Part shown: piece by piece, positions 1 to 5,329 of the stretch
Layout: each line of letters opens with the position of its first letter
Position numbering within the stretch: position 1 is the stretch's first letter
From: an uncultured Eubacteriales bacterium
GTDB lineage: Bacteria > Bacillota > Clostridia > Oscillospirales > Oscillospiraceae
Direction of reading: 5' to 3'
Length of the DNA stretch: 11,437 nt
Assembly (NCBI GenBank): GCA_900544945.1
Contig: UQXG01000073.1
Location: 1-11,437 of the forward strand
Translations under genes and position numbers: made by a program
The notes under the pieces: generated by a model
Database searches by the model: none
Told to the model about the DNA's origin: nothing
Seen by the model: only the letters and a program-made list of their open reading frames with translations

Positions 1-752
1 AGCAGCTCCTGGTTGTCGGCGTTGAAGATGGCGAAGCCATAATCGCCGCCCGCGTTTGCGGTATCCTCCAGGCACTTCAGAGCCAAACCGTTATCCTTGA
101 TGGTAGCCTGCATGATGGGGGTGTCCTCGAAGCAGGCAACGCACTGACCGCCCAGAACCGCCTGGTACATGGTGGGAGAATCTTCGAAGTAGACCAGCTT
201 GAAGCCGTACTCGTCCTTCAGGGTCTCGGCGTAGGCAGCACCCTGGGTGCCGGTCTTGACGGCAACGTCCTTGCCTTTCAGACCGTCAAAGCCGGTGATG
301 TTGGAATCGGCGGCCACGGTCATGGACTGAGTGGCGGTGTAGTAGCCATCGGAGAAGAGCCAGCCGTTGGCCTTCCGCTCCTCGGTGATGGAGGCACCGG
401 CAATCATACCGTCAGCCTGGCCGGCCTGGCAGGCGGCGATGGCAGCGTCCCAGCCCAGGCTCTTGATCTCGTAGTCAAAGCCCTGGTCAGCGGCAACGGC
501 TGCGACGATGTCCACGTCAATGCCCACGAAGTTGCCGGAAGCATCGGTGTACTCGAAGGGCTTGAAGACGGTGTCGGAAGCGATGACCCACTTCTTTCCG
601 GAAGCGGCGGGAGCCTCGGTGGCAGCGGCGGCGGGAGCCTCAGTGGCGGCAGCCGCGGGGGCCTGGGTCTCGGCGGGCTTTGCGGAGCCGCCGCAGGCAG
701 CCAGAGACAGAACCATTACCATGGCCAGACACAGTGCAGTAAACTTTTTCAT
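1..752 (-). CDS. Amino-acid ABC transporter substrate-binding lipoprotein (3' end outside window)
   Basis: Extracytoplasmic solute receptor of an ABC importer, SBP_bac_3 (GlnH-like) family, expected to bind a polar amino acid and deliver it to a membrane permease. About 250 codons are visible, running off the left edge, so the C-terminal part is missing. Residues 1-19 form a lipoprotein signal peptide (MKKFTALCLAMVMV...) ending in lipobox LAAC with Cys20 as the lipidated residue. Residues 23-52 are a low-complexity linker with two tandem AAAATEAP units. The binding domain then begins with KWVIASDTVFKPFEY, followed by GNFVGIDVDIVAAVA and GWDAAIAACQAGQADGMIAG, all typical of this family. The start is supported by AGGAAAGG about 10 nt upstream. 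A good promoter lies at 877-905, so it is probably transcribed independently of the upstream gene. The permease and ATPase genes would be expected beyond the left edge. The family is clear; the exact amino acid cannot be told. Confidence 0.93.
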   Translation of the reverse strand, partial: MKKFTALCLAMVMVLSLAACGGSAKPAETQAPAAAATEAPAAAATEAPAASGKKWVIASDTVFKPFEYTDASGNFVGIDVDIVAAVAADQGFDYEIKSLGWDAAIAACQAGQADGMIAGASITEERKANGWLFSDGYYTATQSMTVAADSNITGFDGLKGKDVAVKTGTQGAAYAETLKDEYGFKLVYFEDSPTMYQAVLGGQCVACFEDTPIMQATIKDNGLALKCLEDTANAGGDYGFAIFNADNQEL

Positions 753-876
753 AACAATTCATCCTTTCCTCTGTTTTTTACAAAAATGGGATTTTCGCCG
801 GATACGGCGCAGATGCACGGGAAAAAGACGGTGGAATGTCACACATCACACCTTTATCACCAAACATCATGCCGGT

Positions 877-905
877 ATTTTACCACTTTCCCAAGTAAAA
901 ATCAA
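877..905 (-). promoter_or_regulatory. Sigma-A promoter of the substrate-binding lipoprotein gene
   Basis: On the minus strand TTGATT (900-905) and TAAAAT (877-882) are separated by exactly 17 bp. Transcription would start near 870, giving a leader of about 118 nt before the start codon at 752. The leader contains a small hairpin (CGCCG-GATA-CGGCG, near 793) with no obvious terminator function. A perfect 12-bp palindrome lies just upstream of the -35 box. Confidence 0.65.
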
Positions 906-915
906 CACGAGAGAA

Positions 916-927
916 GGACAATTGTCC
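916..927. promoter_or_regulatory. Perfect 12-bp palindrome, candidate operator
   Basis: GGACAATTGTCC is a perfect palindrome whose near edge is 10 bp upstream of the -35 hexamer of the lipoprotein gene promoter. The position and symmetry suit a dimeric regulator acting on that promoter. No loop separates the halves, so it is not a hairpin terminator for the upstream gene. Its function is inferred only. Confidence 0.3.
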
Positions 928-948
928 ATATTCTACGGAACTCACAAA

Positions 949-1542
949 TTATTCCATCATTTCGGCGGCACTCTTCAGCAATTGGTACGCTTTTTCGAAG
1001 CCCAGGGTGCTGGTGCACAGAGTCAGGTCATAATTCCGGCAGTCTCCGTAGGCTCTGCCGGTCATTTTTTCGCAGTAGGCCCGGCGGGCTCGGTCGGCGG
1101 TATCCATGTCGGACTGCAGCTCGTCCCAGGGCGTATCGGGCATGGACTTGCGCACCCGCAGCAGCCGCCAGCTTCTGTCCGCATGGACAAACACCCGCAG
1201 ACAGTGGTCGTATTCCTTGAGGATGTAGTCCGCGTTCCGGCCTACGAGGACGCAGCTTTCCTTGTCCGCAATCTGCCGGATGGCCTTTACCTGGGCGTTC
1301 CACAGCTCTTCGCTCAGAGGGCGGCTGTAGAAATTGAACAGGCTCTGGGTAAAGCCAAACTCCATGGGCACCCGCTCGTCCCACTGACGAACCTGTTCCG
1401 GGGTCAGGTGAGCGCTGGCCTTGGCGGTGCGCAGGATAATGTCCCGGTCGTAGTAGGGAATGCCCAGCTCCCGGGCAAGTCTGCGACCCAGATCGCTGCC
1501 GCCGGAGCCGAATTCTCTTCCGATGGTGATAATACGCTTCAT
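949..1542 (-). CDS. Cytidylate kinase-like family protein
   Basis: 197-residue cytoplasmic protein of the cytidylate-kinase-like family (Cytidylate_kin_2 type), a P-loop fold related to CMP kinase and common as a stand-alone gene in Clostridia. The N-terminus MKRIITIGREFGSGGSDLG (residues 1-19) is the family's modified phosphate-binding loop; it lacks the usual Walker A GK lysine, as I recall being normal in this family. It is followed by GIPYYDRDII (27-36), the counterpart of the segment after the P-loop in CMP kinases. The central and C-terminal parts are helical and rich in Arg and Glu. GGGAGG 8 nt upstream supports the start, and a TGC-TATAAT promoter lies at 1594-1622. The substrate is unknown: members are named by similarity, and CMP phosphorylation should not be assumed. 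It lies upstream of the lipoprotein gene on the same strand, but that gene has its own promoter. Confidence 0.85.
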   Translation of the reverse strand: MKRIITIGREFGSGGSDLGRRLARELGIPYYDRDIILRTAKASAHLTPEQVRQWDERVPMEFGFTQSLFNFYSRPLSEELWNAQVKAIRQIADKESCVLVGRNADYILKEYDHCLRVFVHADRSWRLLRVRKSMPDTPWDELQSDMDTADRARRAYCEKMTGRAYGDCRNYDLTLCTSTLGFEKAYQLLKSAAEMME

Positions 1543-1562
1543 TCAGAATACCTCCCGACAGT

Positions 1563-1581
1563 GCGGGGACTGCCTCCCCGC
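1563..1581 (-). other. Leader hairpin upstream of the cytidylate-kinase-like gene
   Basis: GCGGGGA (1563-1569) and TCCCCGC (1575-1581) form a perfect 7-bp GC-rich stem around a 5-nt loop. It lies in the predicted leader of the minus-strand gene, about 20 nt before the start codon and a few bases ahead of the GGGAGG ribosome binding site. No T-run follows, so it is not an intrinsic terminator. It may stabilise the mRNA 5' end or affect ribosome access. Confidence 0.35.
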
Positions 1582-1593
1582 CGGATTATGTGC

Positions 1594-1622
1594 ATTATAG
1601 CACATGCACACCAAAGATTCAA
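1594..1622 (-). promoter_or_regulatory. Sigma-A promoter with extended -10 for the cytidylate-kinase-like gene
   Basis: On the minus strand TTGAAT (1617-1622), 17 bp, then a perfect TATAAT (1594-1599) preceded by TGC, making an extended -10. The -10 box is the loop of a perfect 6-bp inverted repeat, ATGTGC/GCACAT (1588-1593 and 1600-1605), which could be an operator. The same TGTGCTATAATG string occurs in the esterase promoter at 6127-6155. Confidence 0.75.
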
Positions 1623-1702
1623 TACGGTTTTATCCCAAATGACGAAAGACCGGGATGGATTTCCGGGACACAGATAAAACGAAGGAAATTTCCGAGCGGA
1701 AA

Positions 1703-1731
1703 CTTTACAGGAACTTTACATAAGCTTTGCA
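1703..1731 (+). promoter_or_regulatory. PHO box: three TTTACA-type direct repeats at 11-bp period
   Basis: CTTTACA, CTTTACA and CTTTGCA occur in phase, with cores at 1704-1709, 1715-1720 and 1726-1731, so each repeat starts exactly 11 bp after the last. This is the spacing of PhoB/PhoP sites (6-7 bp repeats with 4-5 bp gaps, TT-A/C-ACA-like in Firmicutes). The array lies just upstream of a phosphate transporter gene and 32 bp before its -10 box. I infer activation under phosphate limitation by a PhoP-type response regulator encoded elsewhere. Confidence 0.7.
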
Positions 1732-1763
1732 TAGAACCGATGGCATTCCTTCCGGCGGTTCCT

Positions 1764-1769
1764 TATAAT
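1764..1769 (+). promoter_or_regulatory. -10 element of the Na/Pi cotransporter promoter
   Basis: A perfect TATAAT lies 41 bp before the start codon. At the proper distance upstream (1741-1746) there is only TGGCAT, a poor -35 match. A good -10 without a -35, together with the PHO box, is typical of activator-dependent Pho promoters. Confidence 0.6.
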
Positions 1770-1810
1770 ATAGAATGGATAGCTTGAAATAACGATAAGG
1801 AGAGACAAGC

Positions 1811-3586
1811 ATGACTTTTTATTTTTTGAAGCTGATTTCCCTGCTGGGGGGTCTGGCACTGTTCCTGTTCGGCATGGATACCATGGGGCAATCCCTGGAG
1901 CGCACCGCCGGCGGCAAGCTCCAGACCATTCTGGCGAAGATGAGCTCCAATGTGCCCAAGGGCTTTCTGCTGGGTCTGGCGGTGACGGCGGTGATTCAGT
2001 CCTCCTCGGCCACTACGGTAATGGTGGTGGGCTTTGTCAACTCCGGCATTCTGACCCTGAAGCAGGCCGTGGGTGTCATCATGGGCAGCAACGTGGGCAC
2101 CACGGTCACTGCCTGGATTCTGTCCCTGAGCGGTCTGGAGGGAGACGGCCTGCTTGTGCAGCTGTTTAAGCCGACCACCCTGGCTCCGCTGCTGGGTACC
2201 CTGGGCATTGTGCTGTATATGTTTACCAATTCCGAGAAAAAGAAGAACATCGGCGGGATCCTGCTGGGCTTCATGGCTCTGATGACCGGCATGGAGCTGA
2301 TGAGTGGTTCCATGGAGTTTCTGAAGGACGAGGCCTGGTTTGTCCGGATGATGGTCTCTTTCTCCAATCCTCTGGTGGGAATTCTGGTGGGCGCGGCGCT
2401 GACTGCCATTATCCAGTCCTCCTCTGCCTCCGTGGGCATTTTGCAGAGCCTGTGCGCCACCGGCATTGTGACCTACGGCTGCGCCATCCCGGTAATCCTG
2501 GGTCAGAATATCGGCACCTGTGTTACGGCGATGATGGGCGCCATCGGTGCCAACAAGAATGCCCGGCGGGCGGCTATGGTGCACCTGTACTTCAATATCA
2601 TCGGCAGTCTGCTTTTTGTTCTGGTGTTCTACGGAATCGGCCTGTTCCATCCCTGGAATTTCCTGGGGGATACCTGCAGCGAGATGAACATTGCGGTCAT
2701 CCACACCTCCTTCAACGTCTGCGTCACCGCCCTGCTGCTTCCGCTGAATGGGCTGCTGGTCAAGCTGGCAACCCTGTCCGTGCCGGATGACAAGCAGGAG
2801 GAGAAGCCGGTGCTGCTGGACGAGCGTCTGCTGGCCACCCCGGCGGTTGCCATTCAGCGCTCCCAGGACATTGCTACCCGGATGGCGGAGGATTCTGCCC
2901 AGGCCATGCGTCTGGCCATGGGGCTGATTCGGAAGTTTGACAGAAAGAGCCTGGATCGGGTGATGGAACTGGAAAACAATACCGACCGCTATGAGGACGC
3001 TCTGGGCACTTATCTTGTGCAGCTGTCCAGCCGGAGCCTGTCCGTTGCCGACAGCCGGATTCTCAATACCCTCCTGTACACCATTTCCGATGTGGAGCGG
3101 ATTGCCGACCATGCGGTGAACGTGGGCAAGGCGGCGCTGGAAATGGAGGAGAAGAAGATCGTCTTCTCCCAGCAGGCTCAGGGGGAGCTGGAGGTGCTGG
3201 AGCGGGCCGTTTCCGACATCCTGGGGCGGACGGTAGAGGCCTACCGGAGCTTTGACCGGGAACTGGCCCGGAAAGTGGAGCCTCAGGAGCAGGTGGTGGA
3301 TGCCTTGGTTCGGGAGATCAAGTCCCGGCACATCCGCCGACTCCGGGAGGGCACTTGCAGCGTGGAGTACGGCTTCGTGCTGGAGGATTTGCTCACCGCC
3401 TTCGAGCGGTCGGCAGACCACTGCTCCAATGTGGCGGTGGAGATTCTGCAGGTGTCTGAGGGCAAGCTGGAGGCACATGAGTACCTGAATTCCCTGAAAG
3501 CCGGCGAGCTTCAGGAGAGCGCTGCCTTCGCCGAGGAATACGCCCGGTATCAGGCCCGGTATGCCTTCCCGGAGGATCAGAAATAA
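1811..3586 (+). CDS. Na/Pi cotransporter family protein with C-terminal PhoU-like domain
   Basis: 591-residue membrane protein importing phosphate with sodium (Na_Pi_cotrans/NptA-like, type II family). The membrane part (about residues 1-320) has the family's inverted duplication: QSSSATT at 63-69 with GSNVGTT at 92-98, then QSSSAS at 202-207 with GQNIGT at 231-236. These are the substrate- and Na-binding signatures of each half. After about residue 340 the protein becomes a soluble helical domain resembling PhoU (for example MRLAMGLIRKFDRKSLDRVMELENNTDRYEDAL..., written here in part, and VERIADHAVNVG), which fits the usual NptA-PhoU fusion architecture and length. AAGGAG 8 nt before ATG fixes the start. 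The PHO box upstream and strong terminator downstream suggest a monocistronic gene induced by phosphate starvation. No pst genes are nearby. Confidence 0.93.
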   Translation: MTFYFLKLISLLGGLALFLFGMDTMGQSLERTAGGKLQTILAKMSSNVPKGFLLGLAVTAVIQSSSATTVMVVGFVNSGILTLKQAVGVIMGSNVGTTVTAWILSLSGLEGDGLLVQLFKPTTLAPLLGTLGIVLYMFTNSEKKKNIGGILLGFMALMTGMELMSGSMEFLKDEAWFVRMMVSFSNPLVGILVGAALTAIIQSSSASVGILQSLCATGIVTYGCAIPVILGQNIGTCVTAMMGAIGANKNARRAAMVHLYFNIIGSLLFVLVFYGIGLFHPWNFLGDTCSEMNIAVIHTSFNVCVTALLLPLNGLLVKLATLSVPDDKQEEKPVLLDERLLATPAVAIQRSQDIATRMAEDSAQAMRLAMGLIRKFDRKSLDRVMELENNTDRYEDALGTYLVQLSSRSLSVADSRILNTLLYTISDVERIADHAVNVGKAALEMEEKKIVFSQQAQGELEVLERAVSDILGRTVEAYRSFDRELARKVEPQEQVVDALVREIKSRHIRRLREGTCSVEYGFVLEDLLTAFERSADHCSNVAVEILQVSEGKLEAHEYLNSLKAGELQESAAFAEEYARYQARYAFPEDQK

Positions 3587-3616
3587 CGCTGACGGATTGC
3601 TCCCTTTGTGGCATCT

Positions 3617-3655
3617 TGCCCCATGCCGGAATCCATCGGCATGGGGCAGTTCTTT
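3617..3655 (+). terminator. Rho-independent terminator after the Na/Pi cotransporter gene
   Basis: TGCCCCATGCCG (3617-3628) pairs perfectly with CGGCATGGGGCA (3637-3648), a 12-bp stem with an 8-nt loop, followed by the T-rich tail GTTCTTTG. It lies 30 nt after the stop codon. Confidence 0.85.
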
Positions 3656-3666
3656 GCCATTTTCCG

Positions 3667-3695
3667 TTGCAAAACGGCAGAAAATGTGCTACCAT
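3667..3695 (+). promoter_or_regulatory. Possible promoter for the LysR gene
   Basis: TTGCAA (3667-3672), 17 bp, TACCAT (3690-3695): a fair sigma-A match just after the preceding terminator and just before the MITE-like element. If it is the lysR promoter, the foldback element became part of a leader of nearly 200 nt. An alternative, TTGACG with TACGGG (from 3851), overlaps the element's right end but is weaker. Confidence 0.35.
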
Positions 3696-3708
3696 TATGG
3701 CAGGAAAT

Positions 3709-3873
3709 TAGGGTCTATCTGAAAACCGGAAATATGACCAACGGTGAGGGATTTTTCTCCTGATGAAGCCATTTTTTTGCAGGAATACTCTGCGTATTGC
3801 AAGAAAAAATGGTGCCCAGCAGGTGGAAAAGACCCGCTGTTTGGGCGTGTTGACGGTTTTCAGATAGACCCTA
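3709..3873. mobile_element. MITE-like foldback element with perfect 20-bp terminal inverted repeats
   Basis: TAGGGTCTATCTGAAAACCG (3709-3728) is the exact reverse complement of 3854-3873. The outer TA may be a target duplication, leaving 18-bp repeats around a 161-bp element. The interior is also self-complementary: CCATTTTTTTGCA (3769-3781) pairs with TGCAAGAAAAAATGG (3798-3812) with a small bulge, and weaker pairing lies between the arms, so the whole element can fold into one long hairpin. It encodes no transposase. The GGGTCTATCTGAAAA end resembles terminal repeats of IS5-family elements, from memory. The right end is 8 bp before the lysR ribosome binding site, so it lies in that gene's leader. 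A structured regulatory RNA is the alternative reading. Confidence 0.65.
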
Positions 3874-3894
3874 CGGGAATCGGGAGGGAAATCC

Positions 3895-4803
3895 ATGGAT
3901 CTTCGGAGCCTGAATTATTTTACCGTTGTAGCGGAGGAGCTGAATTTCACCCGGGCGGCCCAGCGGCTGAATATGAGCCAGCCGCCGCTGAGCAACCAGA
4001 TCCGGAATTTGGAGGAGGAGCTGGGCACCCAGCTCTTCGTCCGGGGCGGAAGAAGCCTTCAGCTGACCGAGGCGGGGCTGCTTCTCTACCGGCGGGCGGA
4101 GCAGCTTCTGGATTTGGCGGAACGAACCCGGGAGGAGGTGTCCTCCTTTGCCATGGGTCTCAGCGGCACATTGTGCCTGGGCAGCGTGGCGGGGCTTGCC
4201 GCCTTTCTCACCGGACGGTGGCTGGCAGGATTCCGGGAGGAATATCCCCTGGTGCGTTTTGAAATTGCCAACGGCAGCAGTGACGATATCAGCGACCAGA
4301 TTCTCCGGGGCTACTATGAGCTGGGCGTGATTGCCGCACCCTATGACAGCGAACACCTGGAAGGCATTCCCGTAGGCGATGAGCCCTGGTGCGCCATTTT
4401 CTCGGAGAACCATCCCCTGGCGGCTCAGCCTGGGGAGCCGCTGCCTCTGAAGGAGCTGGCAGGGTATCCGCTGATCGTGCCCCACCGAAGCTCCCGGATT
4501 GACGAGATCCGCAGCTGGTTCCGGCTGGTTGGGGCAGAGCCGAACATTGTGGGGGAGCACTCCAATTTTCTGGATGTGCTGGCCATGGCTCACGCCAATG
4601 TGGGGGTGTCTATCTTTCCCCAGACCACTCCGGCGCCCATGCCGGGCATGGTCTCCCGGCGGATTGTGGAGCCTTCCCGGCAGGCGCAATACCTGCTGGT
4701 GCACAAGCGGGACGCCACGATGAGCGAGCTTTCCCAGGCCTTTCTGGATTACGTTCAGGACGATCTTCAGGCTCACCCGGCGGACTTCCTGGAAGAGGAA
4801 TAA
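3895..4803 (+). CDS. LysR-family transcriptional regulator
   Basis: 302-residue DNA-binding regulator of normal LysR length. Residues 1-60 form the winged helix-turn-helix, with MDLRSLNYFTVVAEELNFT, then RAAQRLNMSQPPLSNQIRNL and EEELGTQLFVR, the canonical LysR N-terminus. A linker helix (about 60-88) leads into a two-lobed effector-binding domain (about 90-295). GGGAGGG 6 nt before ATG supports the start. LysR regulators often control a divergent neighbour, but here the upstream gene is co-directional and separated by a terminator and a MITE-like element. The downstream neighbours are convergent: the three micro-ORFs share its terminator. Its target and effector therefore cannot be deduced; control of the peptide cluster is possible but untested. 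Confidence 0.93.
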   Translation: MDLRSLNYFTVVAEELNFTRAAQRLNMSQPPLSNQIRNLEEELGTQLFVRGGRSLQLTEAGLLLYRRAEQLLDLAERTREEVSSFAMGLSGTLCLGSVAGLAAFLTGRWLAGFREEYPLVRFEIANGSSDDISDQILRGYYELGVIAAPYDSEHLEGIPVGDEPWCAIFSENHPLAAQPGEPLPLKELAGYPLIVPHRSSRIDEIRSWFRLVGAEPNIVGEHSNFLDVLAMAHANVGVSIFPQTTPAPMPGMVSRRIVEPSRQAQYLLVHKRDATMSELSQAFLDYVQDDLQAHPADFLEEE

Positions 4804-4805
4804 CG

Positions 4806-4845
4806 AAAAACCCCGTCATTTGCGTTCGCAAGTGACGGGGTTTAT
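4806..4845. terminator. Bidirectional terminator shared by lysR (plus) and the micro-ORF trio (minus)
   Basis: CCCCGTCATTTGC (4811-4823) pairs with GCAAGTGACGGGG (4828-4840), a 13-bp stem with one G-T pair and a GTTC loop. It is flanked by AAAAA on the left and TTT on the right, so both strands end in a U-run after the stem. It lies 7 nt after the lysR stop and about 45 nt after the stop of the last minus-strand peptide gene. A closely similar hairpin ends the window (11407-11437). Confidence 0.88.
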
Positions 4846-4887
4846 GAATGGTCGGTATTTGTCATGGACTCCCTCTTCTCGTTGGAA

Positions 4888-4950
4888 TCAAAAACGGAAG
4901 GTCGTGTAGCGGCGCGCCTGAAGGATTTCGGCGTCTTCAACGATTCTCAT
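4888..4950 (-). CDS. Micro-ORF 3: 20-residue peptide with Y-T-T-F-R motif
   Basis: Encodes MRIVEDAEILQARRYTTFRF, then TGA. The ribosome binding site AAAGGAG lies 7 nt before ATG, and the 16 bases preceding the start are almost identical to those of the next gene upstream. It is the most divergent of the three tandem peptides but keeps the length of exactly 20 residues, Y15-x-T17-F18-[K/R]19, and the charge pattern (4 basic, 3 acidic residues). Identity to the other two is only 5-6 of 20, so selection on length and C-terminus is suggested. There is no signal peptide, Gly-Gly site or Cys. It ends at the shared terminator. The function is unknown; a short secreted or modified peptide, a membrane-active helix or a regulatory micro-ORF are all possible. 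Confidence 0.6.
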   Translation of the reverse strand: MRIVEDAEILQARRYTTFRF

Positions 4951-4991
4951 AAGGCTTCTCCTTTCGGTGCGGACGGCTGCCACAGCCGGTG

Positions 4992-5054
4992 TCAGTGCTT
5001 GAAGGTTTCGTAGTACTCGGTGAGCAATTCAGCAATCTTCTTAGAAACTTTCAT
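4992..5054 (-). CDS. Micro-ORF 2: 20-residue peptide with YYETFKH C-terminus
   Basis: Encodes MKVSKKIAELLTEYYETFKH, then TGA. AAAGGAGAAGCCTT directly precedes ATG, an excellent ribosome binding site. It matches micro-ORF 1 at 13 of 20 positions without gaps, including the whole C-terminal YYETFKH, and is separated from it by 40 nt. Hydrophobic residues V3, I7, L10/L11, Y14 and F18 recur every 3-4 positions, so a helix would be amphipathic, with a basic N-terminal face (K2, K5, K6). It has no cysteine, signal sequence or known leader motif. The family is not recognised. The strong, individually conserved ribosome binding sites argue that it is translated, not a chance ORF. Confidence 0.7.
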   Translation of the reverse strand: MKVSKKIAELLTEYYETFKH

Positions 5055-5094
5055 AAGGCTTCTCCTTTCTGATACAAAAATGGTATACGGCGAG

Positions 5095-5157
5095 TTAGTG
5101 CTTAAAGGTTTCGTAGTAAGCGTCCAGAACCATCTCAATCTTCTTAACCAGCTTCAT
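5095..5157 (-). CDS. Micro-ORF 1: 20-residue peptide with YYETFKH C-terminus, first of three
   Basis: Encodes MKLVKKIEMVLDAYYETFKH, then TAA. AAGGAGAT lies 7 nt before ATG. It is the promoter-proximal gene of the trio, about 45 nt after the predicted transcription start. Like its neighbours it has exactly 20 residues, 4 basic and 3 acidic side chains, and an amphipathic helix pattern (L3/V4, I7, V10/L11, Y14, F18). Codons for the shared C-terminus are nearly the same as in micro-ORF 2, suggesting tandem duplication of a unit of about 103 bp. No maturation enzyme, radical SAM protein or dedicated exporter is visible next to it. I do not recognise the family and assign no function. Confidence 0.7.
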   Translation of the reverse strand: MKLVKKIEMVLDAYYETFKH

Positions 5158-5207
5158 AATGCCATCTCCTTTCTGAATTTTGGCTTGTTTTTCTTTCTGG
5201 CTTAACT

Positions 5208-5245
5208 ATAATACCAATTTCCCAAAAAGTAAAATACCAAATTCC
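5208..5245 (-). promoter_or_regulatory. Promoter and direct-repeat operator of the micro-ORF trio
   Basis: On the minus strand TATTAT (5208-5213), preceded by TGG (extended -10), lies about 50 bp before the first peptide gene. The -35 region is A/T-rich with no clear TTGACA. On the plus strand two 13-bp direct repeats, AATACCAATTTCC (5210-5222) and AATACCAAATTCC (5233-5245), match at 12 of 13 positions with 23-bp spacing, about two helical turns. They overlap the -10 and -35 regions, so they could bind a dimeric regulator. Confidence 0.5.
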
Positions 5246-5254
5246 AGAGAACTG

Positions 5255-5273
5255 CTATATGATTTTGATATAG
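5255..5273. promoter_or_regulatory. Inverted repeat upstream of the micro-ORF promoter
   Basis: CTATAT (5255-5260) and ATATAG (5268-5273) form a perfect 6-bp inverted repeat around a 7-bp spacer, about 40 bp upstream of the -10 box. It lies between the esterase terminator and the direct repeats. It is A/T-rich, so chance is possible; an operator or UP element are alternatives. Confidence 0.25.
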
Positions 5274-5302
5274 AAATGCTCCCGGTTTTTGAAGCCGGGA
5301 GC
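5271..5302 (-). terminator. Terminator after the esterase gene
   Basis: GCTCCCGG (5278-5285) pairs perfectly with CCGGGAGC (5295-5302), an 8-bp stem with a 9-nt loop. On the minus strand it is followed by ATTTCTA, a short and imperfect U-run. It lies 27 nt past the esterase stop and would separate that gene from the micro-ORFs, which have their own promoter. Confidence 0.6.
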
Positions 5303-5329
5303 GTCTGCTCTTTCGCTTTTACGGGGAAA

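Larger units (their letters stand above)
4888..5175 (-). repeat. Diverged tandem repeat of 103-104 bp carrying the three micro-ORFs
   Basis: The starts lie at 5157, 5054 and 4950, a period of 103 then 104 bp. The conserved parts are the ribosome binding site block before each ATG and the C-terminal codons; the spacers and the middles of the genes have diverged. The pattern is that of gene duplication, not of a CRISPR or a non-coding repeat. Confidence 0.7.

Noticed and set aside
508..1677. Long plus-strand open frame of 389 codons
   Set aside because: It runs antisense through the start of the lipoprotein gene, an intergenic promoter region and the cytidylate-kinase-like gene. It is Ala/Gly/Val-rich low complexity in part, lacks a ribosome binding site, and is explained by the GC-rich opposite strand.
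1684..1693. Palindrome GGAAATTTCC upstream of the PHO box
   Set aside because: Ten bases of low complexity, no fixed relation to either promoter; likely chance.
1763..3478. Minus-strand open frame of 571 codons
   Set aside because: Antisense to the well-supported Na/Pi cotransporter; its His/Gln-rich translation is typical of a reverse-frame shadow.
3744..4262. Plus-strand open frame overlapping the MITE-like element and lysR in another frame
   Set aside because: Its Gly/Ala/Pro-rich translation mirrors the lysR GC bias, it starts inside the foldback element, and it has no ribosome binding site or domain.
4842..4865. Possible fourth micro-ORF (MTNTDHS) after the trio
   Set aside because: Only 7 residues, no C-terminal motif, ribosome binding site too close (about 3 nt), and it runs into the terminator stem.
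4888..5175. CRISPR-like or non-coding tandem repeat
   Set aside because: Only three diverged units of about 103 bp; conservation falls on ribosome binding sites and codons, not on uniform repeats with unique spacers, and no cas gene is near.
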